The notes under the pieces: generated by a model
Told to the model about the DNA's origin: nothing
The model's input: the letters and a program-made list of their open reading frames with translations, nothing else
Databases searched by the model: none
Made by a program: the position numbers and the translations under genes
In this document: one piece after another, positions 34,012 through 44,859 of the stretch
How positions within the stretch are numbered: the first letter of the stretch is position 1
Layout: each line of letters begins with the position of its first letter
Source: Mytilus edulis
Lineage: Eukaryota > Mollusca > Bivalvia > Mytilida > Mytilidae
NCBI RefSeq assembly: GCF_963676685.1
Contig: NC_092351.1
Span: forward strand, 42,522,733 to 42,586,732
DNA length: 64,000 nt
Direction: 5' to 3'

Positions 34012-34814
34012 TGTAAATAATTTAGCCGGATTTTCTTAAACGTATACTATACTTCATCTCTTGCACATACATGGAGAACACATACCAACTTAATAGTAAA
34101 TTATGGGAAATTACTTAATAAAATAAAAAACCTATAAGGAAGAACTTATAAGACGGGCATAAATTTTCGCATGACGAACCACATTGAAAAAAAAAAAAAC
34201 ATTACACAGATTCGAGACCTTATCTTTTTAACAAACACAGATTTGCGAATTGAAAATCGGCCACAGATTTGAGGCCAAATATTTTTTTACGGACATGGAT
34301 TACCGATTGATGTGAGTCACGTTGGGCATAAATTTGAGAAACGAACACAGATTTGAGGTCGTACACAGATCTGAGGTTTACATATATTCTTTCTTGTAGA
34401 AGTGTTTTTAAAAAATTATGTGCTCGAAGCTGAGGTTGACAAATTAGAATTTAAATGTGGGTTTCGTAAAAAAAAAAAAATATCAAAACACAAAAAGTTT
34501 ATATCACATTTGTACATAAATAAAGGAAGCAGTAGTATACAGCTTAATAAAAGTCATAAACTGATTCGGAAAAAAATATATTCAGGTTACAAACTAAACC
34601 CGAACTGCATAGTACTGATGTCAAAATATATTTGTTCCTAATAACAGATGTCTCTTAAAACATTATTATAGACAAGTTCTAAAGTATTCTTTATAAAACA
34701 AAACTTCTATGTCTTTTTCGTGGCAGTAACTATAGTAAATTCCACAATATTTCATTAATATAGAACACAGACAGAATATGAATCAAGAATAAAGGAGAGA
34801 TTGATGAATTATTT
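34012..34814. other. Foldback arm, family 1 scrap, no gene
   Basis: The right arm of the large foldback occupies 34195-34390. 34515-34625 resembles family 1 ('ggaagcagtagtatacagct'). The 79-codon plus-strand frame at 34402 is not supported. Confidence 0.5.
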
Positions 34815-35260
34815 TTGGTTTGCTTGACGTTTAGTTGCGTCTGGTTCATGCCTGTTCAGGACAAACCAAGTTAACAATAAATACAATAGGCATGTGCGGG
34901 ATAAAGCTTTTGAAAATGATTTATATCCTTGGAAAACGCGTGTCTGTTGGCTCGGGACAACAATTTTGCCTTGCAACGGCCACCTACATGAACATACCCT
35001 TATAAATTTGTTACAAATGTTCTAAACGTGAAGAAAACGTGACACTCTTTTCACGAGGAAATGGTTTTTATTTAAGGTCATCCCCTTTTTTCCGGCCTGC
35101 ATACATATACATCCCTCCGGACGCCACGCAATGACAACTGGGTTTGATGACGGTTGGCAGAAGACATCCATATTATTGCCAAATTTCCATTCCAAAGTCA
35201 CCATAGGGGGTACAAGGGAAGGAAAACAGAGAGAAAACATTGTGGATGAGAGAAGAAATA
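34815..35260 (+). repeat. SINE-like repeat (family 5), diverged copy
   Basis: Head-like 'ggtttgcttgacgtttagtt', middle 'aacaataaatacaataggca' and tail-like 'gccaaatttccattcc..caccatagggg' follow the order of the intact elements at 43241 and 47182 with many changes. Confidence 0.5.
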
Positions 35261-35279
35261 CCTTATAAATCAAAGCTAT

Positions 35280-35715
35280 ATAAATTTGAAATATATTATT
35301 ATTTTCGCGTTTTCAAAATTAATAACCATGACCCTTTTCAATGAATTTCAGTTGACTAGATATCATAACTTAGAGGTTGTACACATATATATATATATAT
35401 TATGATGATTAATTGATTGTTGGTTGCTTTCCGACAATTGACTTTTATTTCATGTATATTCCAGACGACAACAAATTAACAATAAATATAATTGGTAGGT
35501 TCTGTAGAGTCGTCCGGATTATGGTCGGAGAAAATTTAGACTGCAACGGGAAATGAGGGTACGTTGAATGGGAACAGACATTTGCCCTTACAACATACCA
35601 CATATGGATACCTCAAGGAGTTGTTGCACGAGTTCTTAACGTGCAAATAGCATAGCCCTAACTGTACACGAGGCATCGGATTTAACCTCCCCGTATTCAG
35701 CGGCCGTGGCTGCGA
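35280..35715 (+). repeat. Repeat block shared with 44217-44740
   Basis: 35280-35395 ('tattttcgcgttttcaaaat', 'tttcagttgactagatatca', AT run) is followed by a family 5 relative (35405-35715, 'gattgttggttgctttccga'). The same two pieces occur in the same order at 44217-44740. The first piece alone also occurs at 42855-42935. So this is a longer repeat or a segmental copy. Confidence 0.7.
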
Positions 35716-35754
35716 ACTTGTACTTTTGTATTATTCCTCAATATATCAAAGATA

Positions 35755-36490
35755 AAACAAAAGGCTGTCACAACGACAGCAAACCGGATTTATTAACATT
35801 TATTTGTGTCCTGTCAATATCACAAGAACCATAACCGATGAATGCTGAAAGTGAAAATCGTCAATATCAAATTTGACCTCCATTTTGTAGTCAGTATCAA
35901 CATATTAAAATTTGAAAAGCTTAGATTGAATGGTTCATTAGTAAATGCAACAACGTGAATGGACACGCCATTTTACGATCTTTCAAGAACCACAACTCCT
36001 GAACGGTACAAGTCAAAATCGTCATTATTGAACTTGACCTCTATTTTGTCATCAGTAACAACATATAAAAATTTCAAAAGCTTTGGTTGAATGGTTTATG
36101 AGAAAATGCACGGACACGACTGGAAACACCATTTTTCAATCTTTCAAGAACCATAACTCCAGAACGGTAAAAGTCAAAATCGTCATTATTGAACTTGACC
36201 TCCATTTTGTCATCGGTAACAACATATTAAAATTTTGGAAGCTTTGGTAGAACAGTTCATGCGTAAATGCACGGACACGACTGGAAACTCCATTTTCCAA
36301 TCTTTCAAGAACCATACCTCCTGAACGGTAAAAGTCAAAATCGCCATTATTGAACTTGACCTTCATTTAGTTGTCAGTAACAACATATTAAAATTTTAAA
36401 AGCTTTGGTTGAACGGTTCATGAGTTAATGCACGGACAACATTTGATGGCCGCCCGCCGTACATCCCCAAATTTTTGTCACAAAAATCCG
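35755..36490 (+). repeat. Tandem array of ~160-bp units (family 8)
   Basis: Four units, starting near 35815, 35971, 36131 and 36293, each with 'ctttcaagaacc', 'cgtcattattgaacttgacc' and 'taaaattttraaagctttgg'. Begins 'ggctgtcacaacgacagcaa' and ends 'cacaaaaatccggtt', which echoes 'aaccggattta' at the start. The minus-strand frame at 36136 is repeat. Confidence 0.75.
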
Positions 36491-36994
36491 GTTAATGAAC
36501 GAATCTTTATTGCAGGAACTGTGGACATAGAAAGTAAATGACACTAGTTAAATGAATCCCATCATCTGGTAACGTTCGCCGCTATGCAGTAACAAGAAAC
36601 TGTGATGACACGTCGCTGCAAGTAGTGTGTCGGCTTTATTATATGCAGCCGATCACATTCTAAGTTATTCTTCTCTGTACGGTAGACAAACATGGCTCAA
36701 TTGAACAAATTATGAATGCGTAGTGTTTGTTGTAGGATATGACTACGGCCATCTACTTCACTTTGTTTTATTATTCCACAATATATCAATTATAACATGG
36801 ACGTATCTTCTTTGCAGAAAACCACACACTAAACGCTTCTTTGGACCATTTGCAGATCTCAGATTGATTGATTGTTGGTTGCTTTACGCCGCATTAGATC
36901 AAAAATGCTATATCGCGGCGAGAGCTAATTCGAATATTTTTACAATTTCAAGCATATTTTTAAAATAAGACCAAAAGTCCTTCAATATACTAAA
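36491..36994. other. No gene recognised
   Basis: A family 5 head scrap ('gattgattgttggttgcttt') is at 36870. Otherwise unremarkable AT-rich DNA. Confidence 0.4.
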
Positions 36995-37117
36995 ATTCTA
37001 GACTAAAGCAAATTGATTATTTACAAATAAAAATCAACAGTAAGATAACGTGATAAAAATTAAAAACGACTTAAATATAATAACATTTTTATATTCTATA
37101 ATAAATTCCAATTTCTT

Positions 37118-40100
37118 TTAAAAATGCAACAATATTTGTAAATGGAACATTAAAAATAAATCATACATATCATTGACATTGAAACGCTTCTGACGAATAT
37201 CAGCAAAGTCAATACAATTAATTAAAACATGCTTAATAGTATACTTGCAGTTGCAAGGTACACATTGTGGTTCATCTTCATTTTTTAAAAGATACTCGTG
37301 TGTTATTCTAGTATGACCAATACGACATCTAGAAATAACACACTGATCTTTTCTGCACATAAAATTATTAAAAGGTTTGCCTAAATTATGTTTAATTTAA
37401 TTTATTATCATCTTTTTTACTCCATTCATTTTTCAATATATTAAAAACATATTCTCTAATATTAGATTTAAAATCAGTATATGGTACATCCCAGTTAGAT
37501 TAAGGGTCACCCAGGGCATTCTTTGCCTCAAGGTCTACAGCTGTGTTTCCAAGGATTCCAACATGACTCGGAACCCATAGAAATATTATTTCTTTCAGAA
37601 TTTATAAATTCCTCATTACATATAAAATGTTGAGAATTGTTGGTTTTTTAATTTCCGTATTTTGTATAGCTTGTAAGCATGAAAGTGAATCAGAACATAT
37701 AATAAATTTGGATTTATTCGAAGAAGCAATACATTTCAAAGCCAAAATTATTGCTTCTGCTTCAGCAGTAAAGATTGATGCATCAGATGACAAACGGAGA
37801 GTTGCGGCTCTGTCCCTGAAGACAGCAGCAGATGCAACTCTGTCATCATCTTGTGATCCATCAGTATAGACAGCTGAAAAATCTAGATAATCGGATTTAA
37901 TTTCAGCATAGTGTTGCTGAATTAAAAGAGGATTTGTTTTATTTTTAATGTGTTCACGGAGATCAAATATCATTTTTGGTTTGGGAAGTTCCCATGGAGG
38001 ACATTTGCAAGTTTTAACTTGAGAAACAGATTTTAAATCAAAAGAAGCTAAATGTGGTTCTAAACGTATACCTAACGGAGGAATTTTATTTTCATGTTTT
38101 GCAAAAATATCTTCATAAATCGGATTAAAAACACAAAACAAACAAAACAAACAAATATTTTATTTGCCAATCACGGCGCCCAGAATGAGCAGAATAATTA
38201 TAATACAATTTTCAAACATAATGTAAAGTAAATTCAAAATAGGTTAAACATAATATGATTGATTTTGATTTAGTTGATTGATATAATATTAAAGAAAATG
38301 AAGTAGGCGGATTAAAAACACAGCTGTAGGCAGGATTATCTGAATAGGGTTTTAGTTTGACAGCATATTGAAGTCCAAGCTTCAAACGTCTGTTAGAGAG
38401 TGAGTGCTCATCAGACTCTACATACAGACTCTCAACTGGTGATGTTTTAAATGCGCCAAGACAGAGACGCAAACCCTGGTGATGCACAGCATCGAGAATC
38501 TGTATATAGGACTTCCTTGCAGAGCCATACACTATAGAGCCATAACCTAGTTTAGATCTAACTAGAGATCGATATAAATTAAGTAAAATGTTGCGATCAG
38601 CACCCCAGTCAGTACTGCCGGCAACTTTTAAAATATCTAATGCTTTTAAACAGCTCGATTTTAACATTTTGATATGGGGTAGAAAGGTTAACTTTTTATC
38701 GAAAATTAACCCAAGAAATTTGGTTTCATCAACCATTTCAATTGGGTTGCCGTACAAAGTGAGTTCTGGATCAATATGCAATTTCCTTTTGTTACAAAAA
38801 TGCATCCCGACCGTTTTTGACGTGGAAAATTTAAAACCATTTTCCGAGGCCCATTTTTTTATTCTTCCAAGACATAATTGTAATTGTCTTTCTATGTTAT
38901 TCATATTTTTGCCTCTGTAACATATTAAAAAATCACCAACGTACAGTGAACCTTCAATATTACATTTTAAAACTTCAACATGGCTGTTGATTTTAAGACT
39001 AAATAATGTAACAGATAAAATAATGCCCTGAGGGACACCCATCTCTTGATCATACAGATCAGACATGGTCGAATTCACTCTAACATTAAATTGTCTGTTA
39101 GAGAGAAAATTAGAAATAAAATTTGGCATATTGCCTTTCAACCCCATATCAAATAGATCTTTTAAAAAACCATATTTCCATGCAGTGTCATAGGCCTTCT
39201 CAAGGTCGAAAAAGACCGACACCACATGTTCATTTTCGCAAAATCATTTCGGACAAATGATTCGAATCCAACAAGATCTAGATGATCAAGAGTACTGCGG
39301 ACCTGTCGGAATCCACACTGGATATTGGCTAATAGCCAATTTGATTCCAAGAACCAAACAGGCGATCATTGACCATACGTTCGAGTGTTTTACAGACACA
39401 ACTGGTAAGAGCAATTGGTCGATAGCTAATAGGATCCGTGTGATCTTTACTTGGTTTTGGAATAGGCACGACGGTTGCAAGCTTCCAGATTGATGGTAAA
39501 TCACCAGATTCCAAGATGTTATTCATAAGCTCCAAGAGAGCTTCCAGCGAGGAATCTGGCAAGTGTTTTAAGATCTAGAGTTGGTAGTGAATATTACCAG
39601 GCCAACAAGTTGTATCATGGACTTTTGACAGAGATGTTTTAAGTTCTTCAAGAGAAAATAGTTCATTATATATTTCACAATTTTTTTATTTAAAGTTTAA
39701 TTTAGTTTTTTCTTTTTGTTTTTTAACTTTTTAAAAATCTTCCATGTAGTTGTTACAAGAAGAAGAGTTCGCAAAAGTTTCAACAAGCTTGTTGGCAATA
39801 TTCTTTTCAGATGTTAATAAGTCATTGCCGTCTTTCAAATGTTTTACAGTGGCTTTAGAATTTTACATTTTATTTTTTGTACCATATTGCAAACTTTTGT
39901 CATCGGAGTGCGAGATACTATCCCCGAGACAATTTTTTTCCAGGATGTTCGTCGTGTTTGTCTACAAGTCCGCCGTGCCTTAGCACGAAAAAAACCCGGA
40001 AATTACTCAAGTTTTCCGTCGTTGGTTGTTGATTGAACCGTCTTTCAGATTTTTTGCGGTCACCTATGGCTTGATCACAAGCGTCATCAAACCATGGTTT

Positions 40101-40945
40101 GCTAGGATGTTTCGGATTTGCCGAGGTCTTAGGAATAGTTCTGTCAGCAATTGACGTTAAAACTGTATTAAAAGTTAAAATTGGATCTTGTATAGTCTCA
40201 AACATCTTTGACTGAAGTTCCGCTTGACAGAGATTCTCAAACAAGGACCAGTCCGCCTTGTCAAGTTTCCAACGTGGTACTCTCTGTTGGGCAGAAGTAA
40301 AAAGATGTTCAAGTACTATTGAAAAGTGATCACTTCCACATAGATCATCATGAACATGCCATGAATAATCCAGAAGAAGAGAGGGGTCGCAAATAGTGAT
40401 ATCAATAGAAGAATAAGACCCGTTTCCAGGATGAAGATAATATTAAGTATTAGATCCATCATTAAAAATGCATAATCCTTAAAGACCTCAATGATCTTAC
40501 CTTTGGCATTATGAGTCTTGCTACCCCACAATGGATTGTGGGCATTGAAGTCGCCCATAAGTATAAATGGTGAGGGTAATTGATCAGTGAGGTTTTTGAG
40601 TTTTGCTTTATCTATAATTGAATTGGGTGGAATATATATCGAACATAATGTAATTGTTTTGTCTAATGATAAACGAATTGCAACTGCCTGCAGATCCGTG
40701 GTGAGTTGGACTGTGCTATGAATGACGTTGTCCTTCACAAAAATGGATGATCCGCCTGCAGCACGTTCATCTACCTTAGAAAATGTGCTATACATGTTGT
40801 ATCCTTTAAAAGATACATTGTCACTTTCTTTTAGACGAGTTTCTTGAAGGCAAAATGCAATAGGTAAAAATGACTGAACTAGAAGTGTTAACTAGAGAAG
40901 ATGTAGTTTAAGACCTCGGCAATTCCATTGGATGATATTAGTCAT
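37118..40945 (-). pseudogene. LINE ORF2: AP endonuclease, reverse transcriptase, RNase H
   Basis: ATG at 40945 opens with IIQWNCRGLK, the usual start of an AP-type endonuclease. FILMGDFNAHNPLWGS (about 40545) is its GDFNAH motif. The RT (39562-38212) has FFDLEKAYDTAW, MGVPQGIILSVTLF and LYVGDFLICYRG, where the catalytic Y-V-D-D reads Y-V-G-D. Past it, ARKSYIQILD and ESLYVESDEHSL are typical of this group. RNase H (38150-37602) has VYTDGS, AEAEAI and CSDSLS. The C-terminus (37360-37118) has GHTRITHEYLL and CVPCNCKYTIKH, a zinc-binding tail. Many frameshifts and stops; inactive. Confidence 0.82.
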
Positions 40946-41590
40946 TATTTGATAATAGAAGGGCGAATGCTGTCGAGTTTGCCTGCATTCTTATTTCGCT
41001 CACCCTTTCGGGTGGCGGAACACTTTCGATTTCCATTTCAGTTTCGTCCATAAGTGTTGAAAATATGATCTTCAGGACCACACGCAGCTGGTTTTACTCC
41101 GGCTCGACCCCTACCCCGCGACCTCGAATCAGAAGACCTCTGAGAGGATGTATTTACTGGCTTCTTTTGGACATCCTTCTTTTCTGGAGAACGAAGAGGA
41201 GATGGGGCTCTAGTAGACTTTGTACTGGATAAAGAAGATAACTTCTTAGATGCAGATTAAGGAAGACTATTTGAGGTGGGAGAATCATCTATGTCACTTG
41301 GAAGATCCCAGATGGATTCACCGCCCAACTGTCTGATTTAACTGTTTCTTTTTTATTTGATTTCTTTTTTCATTTTTTTTTGTGATGATAGTGAGCTCTG
41401 TATGGAAGATTGAGTTGACTGAGTACTGGTTTTGGAAGATTTTGGTTTTCTTGGAATTATTATTTTATCGTTAGGTTCTGTTTCAACAGGCAGCATTGTA
41501 AAGTCAATTGGCCAAGTCATGTGAGTTTGCGTATTCTCGGGAATGAATGAGCGGACAACTTTGCTGGCGTACGACGTCAGGTCACGGCTT
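40946..41590 (-). pseudogene. LINE ORF1 C-terminal remnant
   Basis: From the truncation point the frame reads LTSYASKVVRSFIPENTQTH, then MTWPIDFTMLP, a Ser/Thr/Lys-rich stretch, two stops, and a basic tail rich in RS and RG (SQRSSDSRSRGRGRAG) before ORF2. Low complexity, as is usual for ORF1 ends. Only the position and the continuous frame identify it. Confidence 0.55.
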
Positions 41591-41656
41591 TAATTGTAGA
41601 TTTGTATTATTTATCAATACTTCAATAATAACATAAATATCTCTCTTTAATTGCAG

Positions 41657-41722
41657 ATGATAAGACCCTAACAACGCCGGCGGAACAAGAGGCGGTCCCC
41701 AAAAACAGGGAGTGTCATATTG
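41657..41722 (+). CDS. Short exon upstream of the recombinase-like exons
   Basis: Bounded by TTAATTGCAG (41647-41656) and G|GTAAGTTAAT (41722). The open frame reads DKTLTTPAEQEAVPKNRECH, phase 1 out. Its G/C content is higher than the surroundings, like the exons at 42039 and 42995, so it probably belongs to the same broken gene. The phase does not join cleanly to 42039, which enters in a different phase. Confidence 0.45.
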
Positions 41723-42038
41723 GTAAGTTAATGTCAATTCTTAAATAAGCTCCATTACGTTCTACACTTACGCGAAACTTTAATAGCAGGTGTGTGCAAA
41801 TTGGTGTTGCCTATTTATTACATGTATACAATCAGGTAGCTCTGATAACTATTGATTGTACTGTATAGGGTTATTACAAACAATAACATAACAAAAATAC
41901 AGTACAATTGATCTAACTATTGTACACATTCCCTGTACTAGGGGGTAGTGTTGTTATTTGTTGTACGCATTCAAGATATATTCATTATATGTGGGTTTTT
42001 TATTCAATTAATTCATAAAAATGTTTCATATTTATCAG

Positions 42039-42338
42039 AATACAACCAGAAAGTATGAAGGCAAACCTCCACTGCCTGGCCAACTTCCTGACCTTTATTT
42101 CAGGCTCCGGCAAATTGGTGGGCTCGAATTGAGCGGAGACCGCCATCTATTCCTCAACAACATGTTGGAGGAGGCAGGGAGTCGGCCCCTCAACAGTGGC
42201 AAACAACTAGAGGTGCGTAATTGTCTGATGACCCTGCTCATCGTGACCAACGCGAAGCGAGCAGGGGACATTACGCACCTCACCAAAGAGCAGGTGGTGA
42301 AGGGAAAATCTGCCAAGCGAAAAGACGTGGAATTTTTG
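42039..42338 (+). pseudogene. Tyrosine-recombinase-like exon, copy 1
   Basis: Acceptor TTTATCAG and donor TTG|GTAAGTAAA. The frame opens IQPESMKANLHCLANFL, shifts once near 42127 (one base shorter than copy 2), and continues LSGDRHLFLNNMLEEAGS, LEVRNCLMTLLIVTNAKRAG, DITHLTKEQVVKGKSAKRK. The 'xKRAGDITxLT' segment resembles the catalytic-arginine region of tyrosine recombinases (phage-integrase fold). A possible next exon at 42838 starts VFEHKEANK, like the hairpin lysine that follows. Family assignment is by resemblance only. Confidence 0.5.
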
Positions 42339-42994
42339 GTAAGTAAATACAGATCAAAATCATAAATCATCCACGTCCCAAGTCATATTAAAAGTAACAT
42401 TACATGCGCAAAGTTTTTAGTTTCTTTTGGTGATGAAGACAATAGCCATCAATAGTGTGGCAATTGTTACTAAACAATTGATAATCTGTTCAAGTGTCAT
42501 TTAAAGAAATTGGTACGAAACAGTAAACGCCACTATGAGAATAACACTTAATCTATTAATGTTTGGCAACTGTCCCAAGTCGAGAGCGTCTGGTCTTTGT
42601 TACTTTTGTATGGATTCAGCATTAACTGGAATAATCATTTCAAATGAACACTTTAATTTCCTGGCTGCACAAGCTGCGTACAGCTGTAGAAGTCAAAAAA
42701 AAAAATAAAAAAAAATTACAAGTAGCCAATCACATGATAACTACTACCTCACTTGTTTATGTTTGTCGAATGGTGTTGTACAGAGATTAGTTTAAGTATA
42801 TATGTTTTTTATATACAAGTTTAACTGTCATTTTCAGGTGTTTGAACACAAGGAGGCCAATAAATTTGAAATATATTATTTTATTCGCGTTTTCAAAATC
42901 AATAACCATGACCCTTTTCAATGAATTTCAGTTGTATTACACACAAATTACTGCATATTGATAAGCTTTAGACGTTGTTTTTTTTTTCTTTCAG

Positions 42995-43699
42995 ACAAGC
43001 GGCCGGAGATCTCGATCTCACCATAGAGGCGTGGATGGTGGGCTCTTACTTGAGCAGAGACCGCCATCTATTCCTCCACAACATGTTGGAGGAGGCAGGG
43101 AGTCTGCCACTCAACAGTGGCGAACAACTAGAGGTTCGTAATTGTCTGATGAACCTGCTCATCTTTACCAACGCGAAGCGAGCAGGGGACATTACGCACC
43201 TCACCAAAGAGCAGGTGTTGAAGGGTAAATCTGCCAAGGGATTGATTGATTGTTGGTTGGTTGCTTAACGTCCAGTGGCAAATATTTCATGCATATTCAG
43301 GACGAGAACAAGTTCACAATAAATACAATAGGTAGGTTGTTACAATAGAGGCCGTCTGGGATGATGGTCGGGGAAATTTGGACTGCCACTGGAAAATGAG
43401 GGTATATTGGATAGGGACAGAAATTTTGCCTTGCAGCAGGCCACCTACGGACCCCTCAAAGAGTTGTTGCAAGGGTTCTTAACGTGCAAAGAGCGTGGCA
43501 ATCTCTTTACACGAGACATCGGATTTAACGTCCCCTTCTGACCGGACGTGACTGCGAACTTGATACATCCCGCACAGCCAAACGGACGCCCCACTTCGGC
43601 AAGCGTTTTACTGCCGGTCGGGAGAAGACCAAGTGACCATATTTCTATACCCTAGTCACCCTTGGGGTTTCTGCCAAGGGAGAAGACGTGGAATTGTTG
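42995..43699 (+). pseudogene. Tyrosine-recombinase-like exon, copy 2 (split by a SINE-like insertion)
   Basis: Acceptor TTTCTTTCAG; reads QAAGDLDLTIEAWMVGSYL, SRDRHLFLHNMLEEAGSLP, VRNCLMNLLIFTNAKRAG, DITHLTKEQVLKGKSAKG, is interrupted at 43241-43669 by the family 5 element, and resumes EDVELL|GTAAGT. Exon and following intron (42130-42842 and 43045-44217 minus the insert) are about 90% alike by eye. So a segment of exon plus intron was duplicated in tandem before the insertion. Confidence 0.55.
43241..43669 (+). mobile_element. SINE-like retroposon (family 5), intact, 11-bp target duplication
   Basis: 429 bp. Flanked by perfect copies of TCTGCCAAGGG (43230-43240 and 43670-43680). Starts ATTGATTGATTGTTGG, then 'ttgcttaacgtccagtggca', and ends 'agtcacccttggggtt'. 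The same ends define the 47182-47615 copy. No tRNA-like boxes seen, no coding capacity; probably moved by a LINE. Confidence 0.85.
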
Positions 43700-44216
43700 G
43701 TAAGTAAAAACAGATCAAAATCATAATAATTCATCCACGTCTCAAGTCATATTGAAAGTAACATTACATGCGTAAAGTTTTTAGTTTCTTTTGGTAATGA
43801 AGACAAAAGCCATCAATATTGTGGAAATTATTACTGAACAATTGATAATCTGTTCAAGTGTCGTTTAAAGAAATTGGTACGAAACAGTAAACGCCACTAT
43901 GAGAATAACACTAAATCAATTAATGTTTAGCGCCTGTCCCAAGTCAAGAACGTCTGGCCTTTGTTACTCTTGTATGGATTCAGCATTAACTGGAATAATC
44001 ATTTCAAATGCGCACTTTAATTTCCTGGCTGCACAAGGTGCGTACAGCTGTACAAGTCAAAAAAAAAAAAAGAAATAACAAGTAGCCGATCACATGATAA
44101 CTACTACCTCACTTGTTTATGTTTGTCGAATGGTGTTGTACAGAGATTAGTATAAGTATATATGTTTTTATATACAAGTTTAACTGTCATTTGCAGGGGT
44201 TTTAACACAAGGAGGC

Positions 44217-44327
44217 CAATAAATTGGAAATATATTATTATATTCGCGTTTTCAAAATCAATAACCATGACCCGTTTAATGATTTTCAGTTGACTAGATA
44301 TCAAAACTTAGAGGTTGTACAGATATA

Positions 44328-44381
<54 letters not shown>

Positions 44382-44740
44382 GTTGATTAATTGATTGTTG
44401 GTTGCTTTCCGACAATTGACTATTATTTCATGCATATTCCAGACAACAACAAATTAACAATAAATACTTTTGGTAGGTTCTGTAGAGTCGTCCGGATTAT
44501 GGTCGGAGAAAATTTAGACTGCAACGGGAAATGAGGGTACGTTGAATGGGAACAGATATTTGCCCTTACAACATACCACATATGGATACCTCAAAGAGTT
44601 GTTGCACGAGTTCTTCACGTGCAAATAGTATAGCTCTAACTTTACACGAGGCATTGGATTTAACGTCCCCATATTCAGCGGCCGTGGCTGCGAACTTGTA
44701 CATCCTGCACAGTAAAAACGGACGCTCCAGTTTTGTCTAG
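44217..44740 (+). repeat. Repeat block with AT microsatellite and family 5 relative
   Basis: 44217-44320 and 44388-44740 match 35280-35395 and 35405-35715 in order. An alternating AT tract of about 60 bp (44322-44380) lies between them. Short frames here are repeat. Confidence 0.75.
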
Positions 44741-44859
44741 AGTTCCTAGCGACCATGTTCAGCTTCACTATGACTGGGTGAGTGGTGCGTATAAGCTATA
44801 TTTAAACTTTACAATACAGGAAAATAAAATCTGTTGACGAGTTCATGGTCAAACTTTTA

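Larger units (their letters stand above)
30587..34390. mobile_element. Large foldback structure with subrepeat arms
   Basis: The left arm (30587-30725) starts ATATATGTAAGCCTCAAATC. The right arm (34195-34390), read on the other strand, starts ATATATGTAAACCTCAGATC. Both arms are built of several variants of 'caaatctRtgtcc' spaced 25-45 bp. The interior holds a family 3 scrap (30772-30830), the Ginger-like element (31306-33603) and a small MITE (33885-34011). This looks like a foldback transposon or two inverted insertions that later took in other elements. Confidence 0.5.
36995..41593 (-). mobile_element. 5'-truncated LINE of the RNase H-bearing I/jockey-like group
   Basis: About 4.6 kb, running right to left: the end of ORF1 (to about 40950), ORF2 (40945-37118) and a short AT-rich 3' tail. 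Truncation at the right end (about 41593) is inside ORF1, whose frame continues to the border. The 3' limit is approximate, and I could not find a matching target duplication. Confidence 0.75.
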
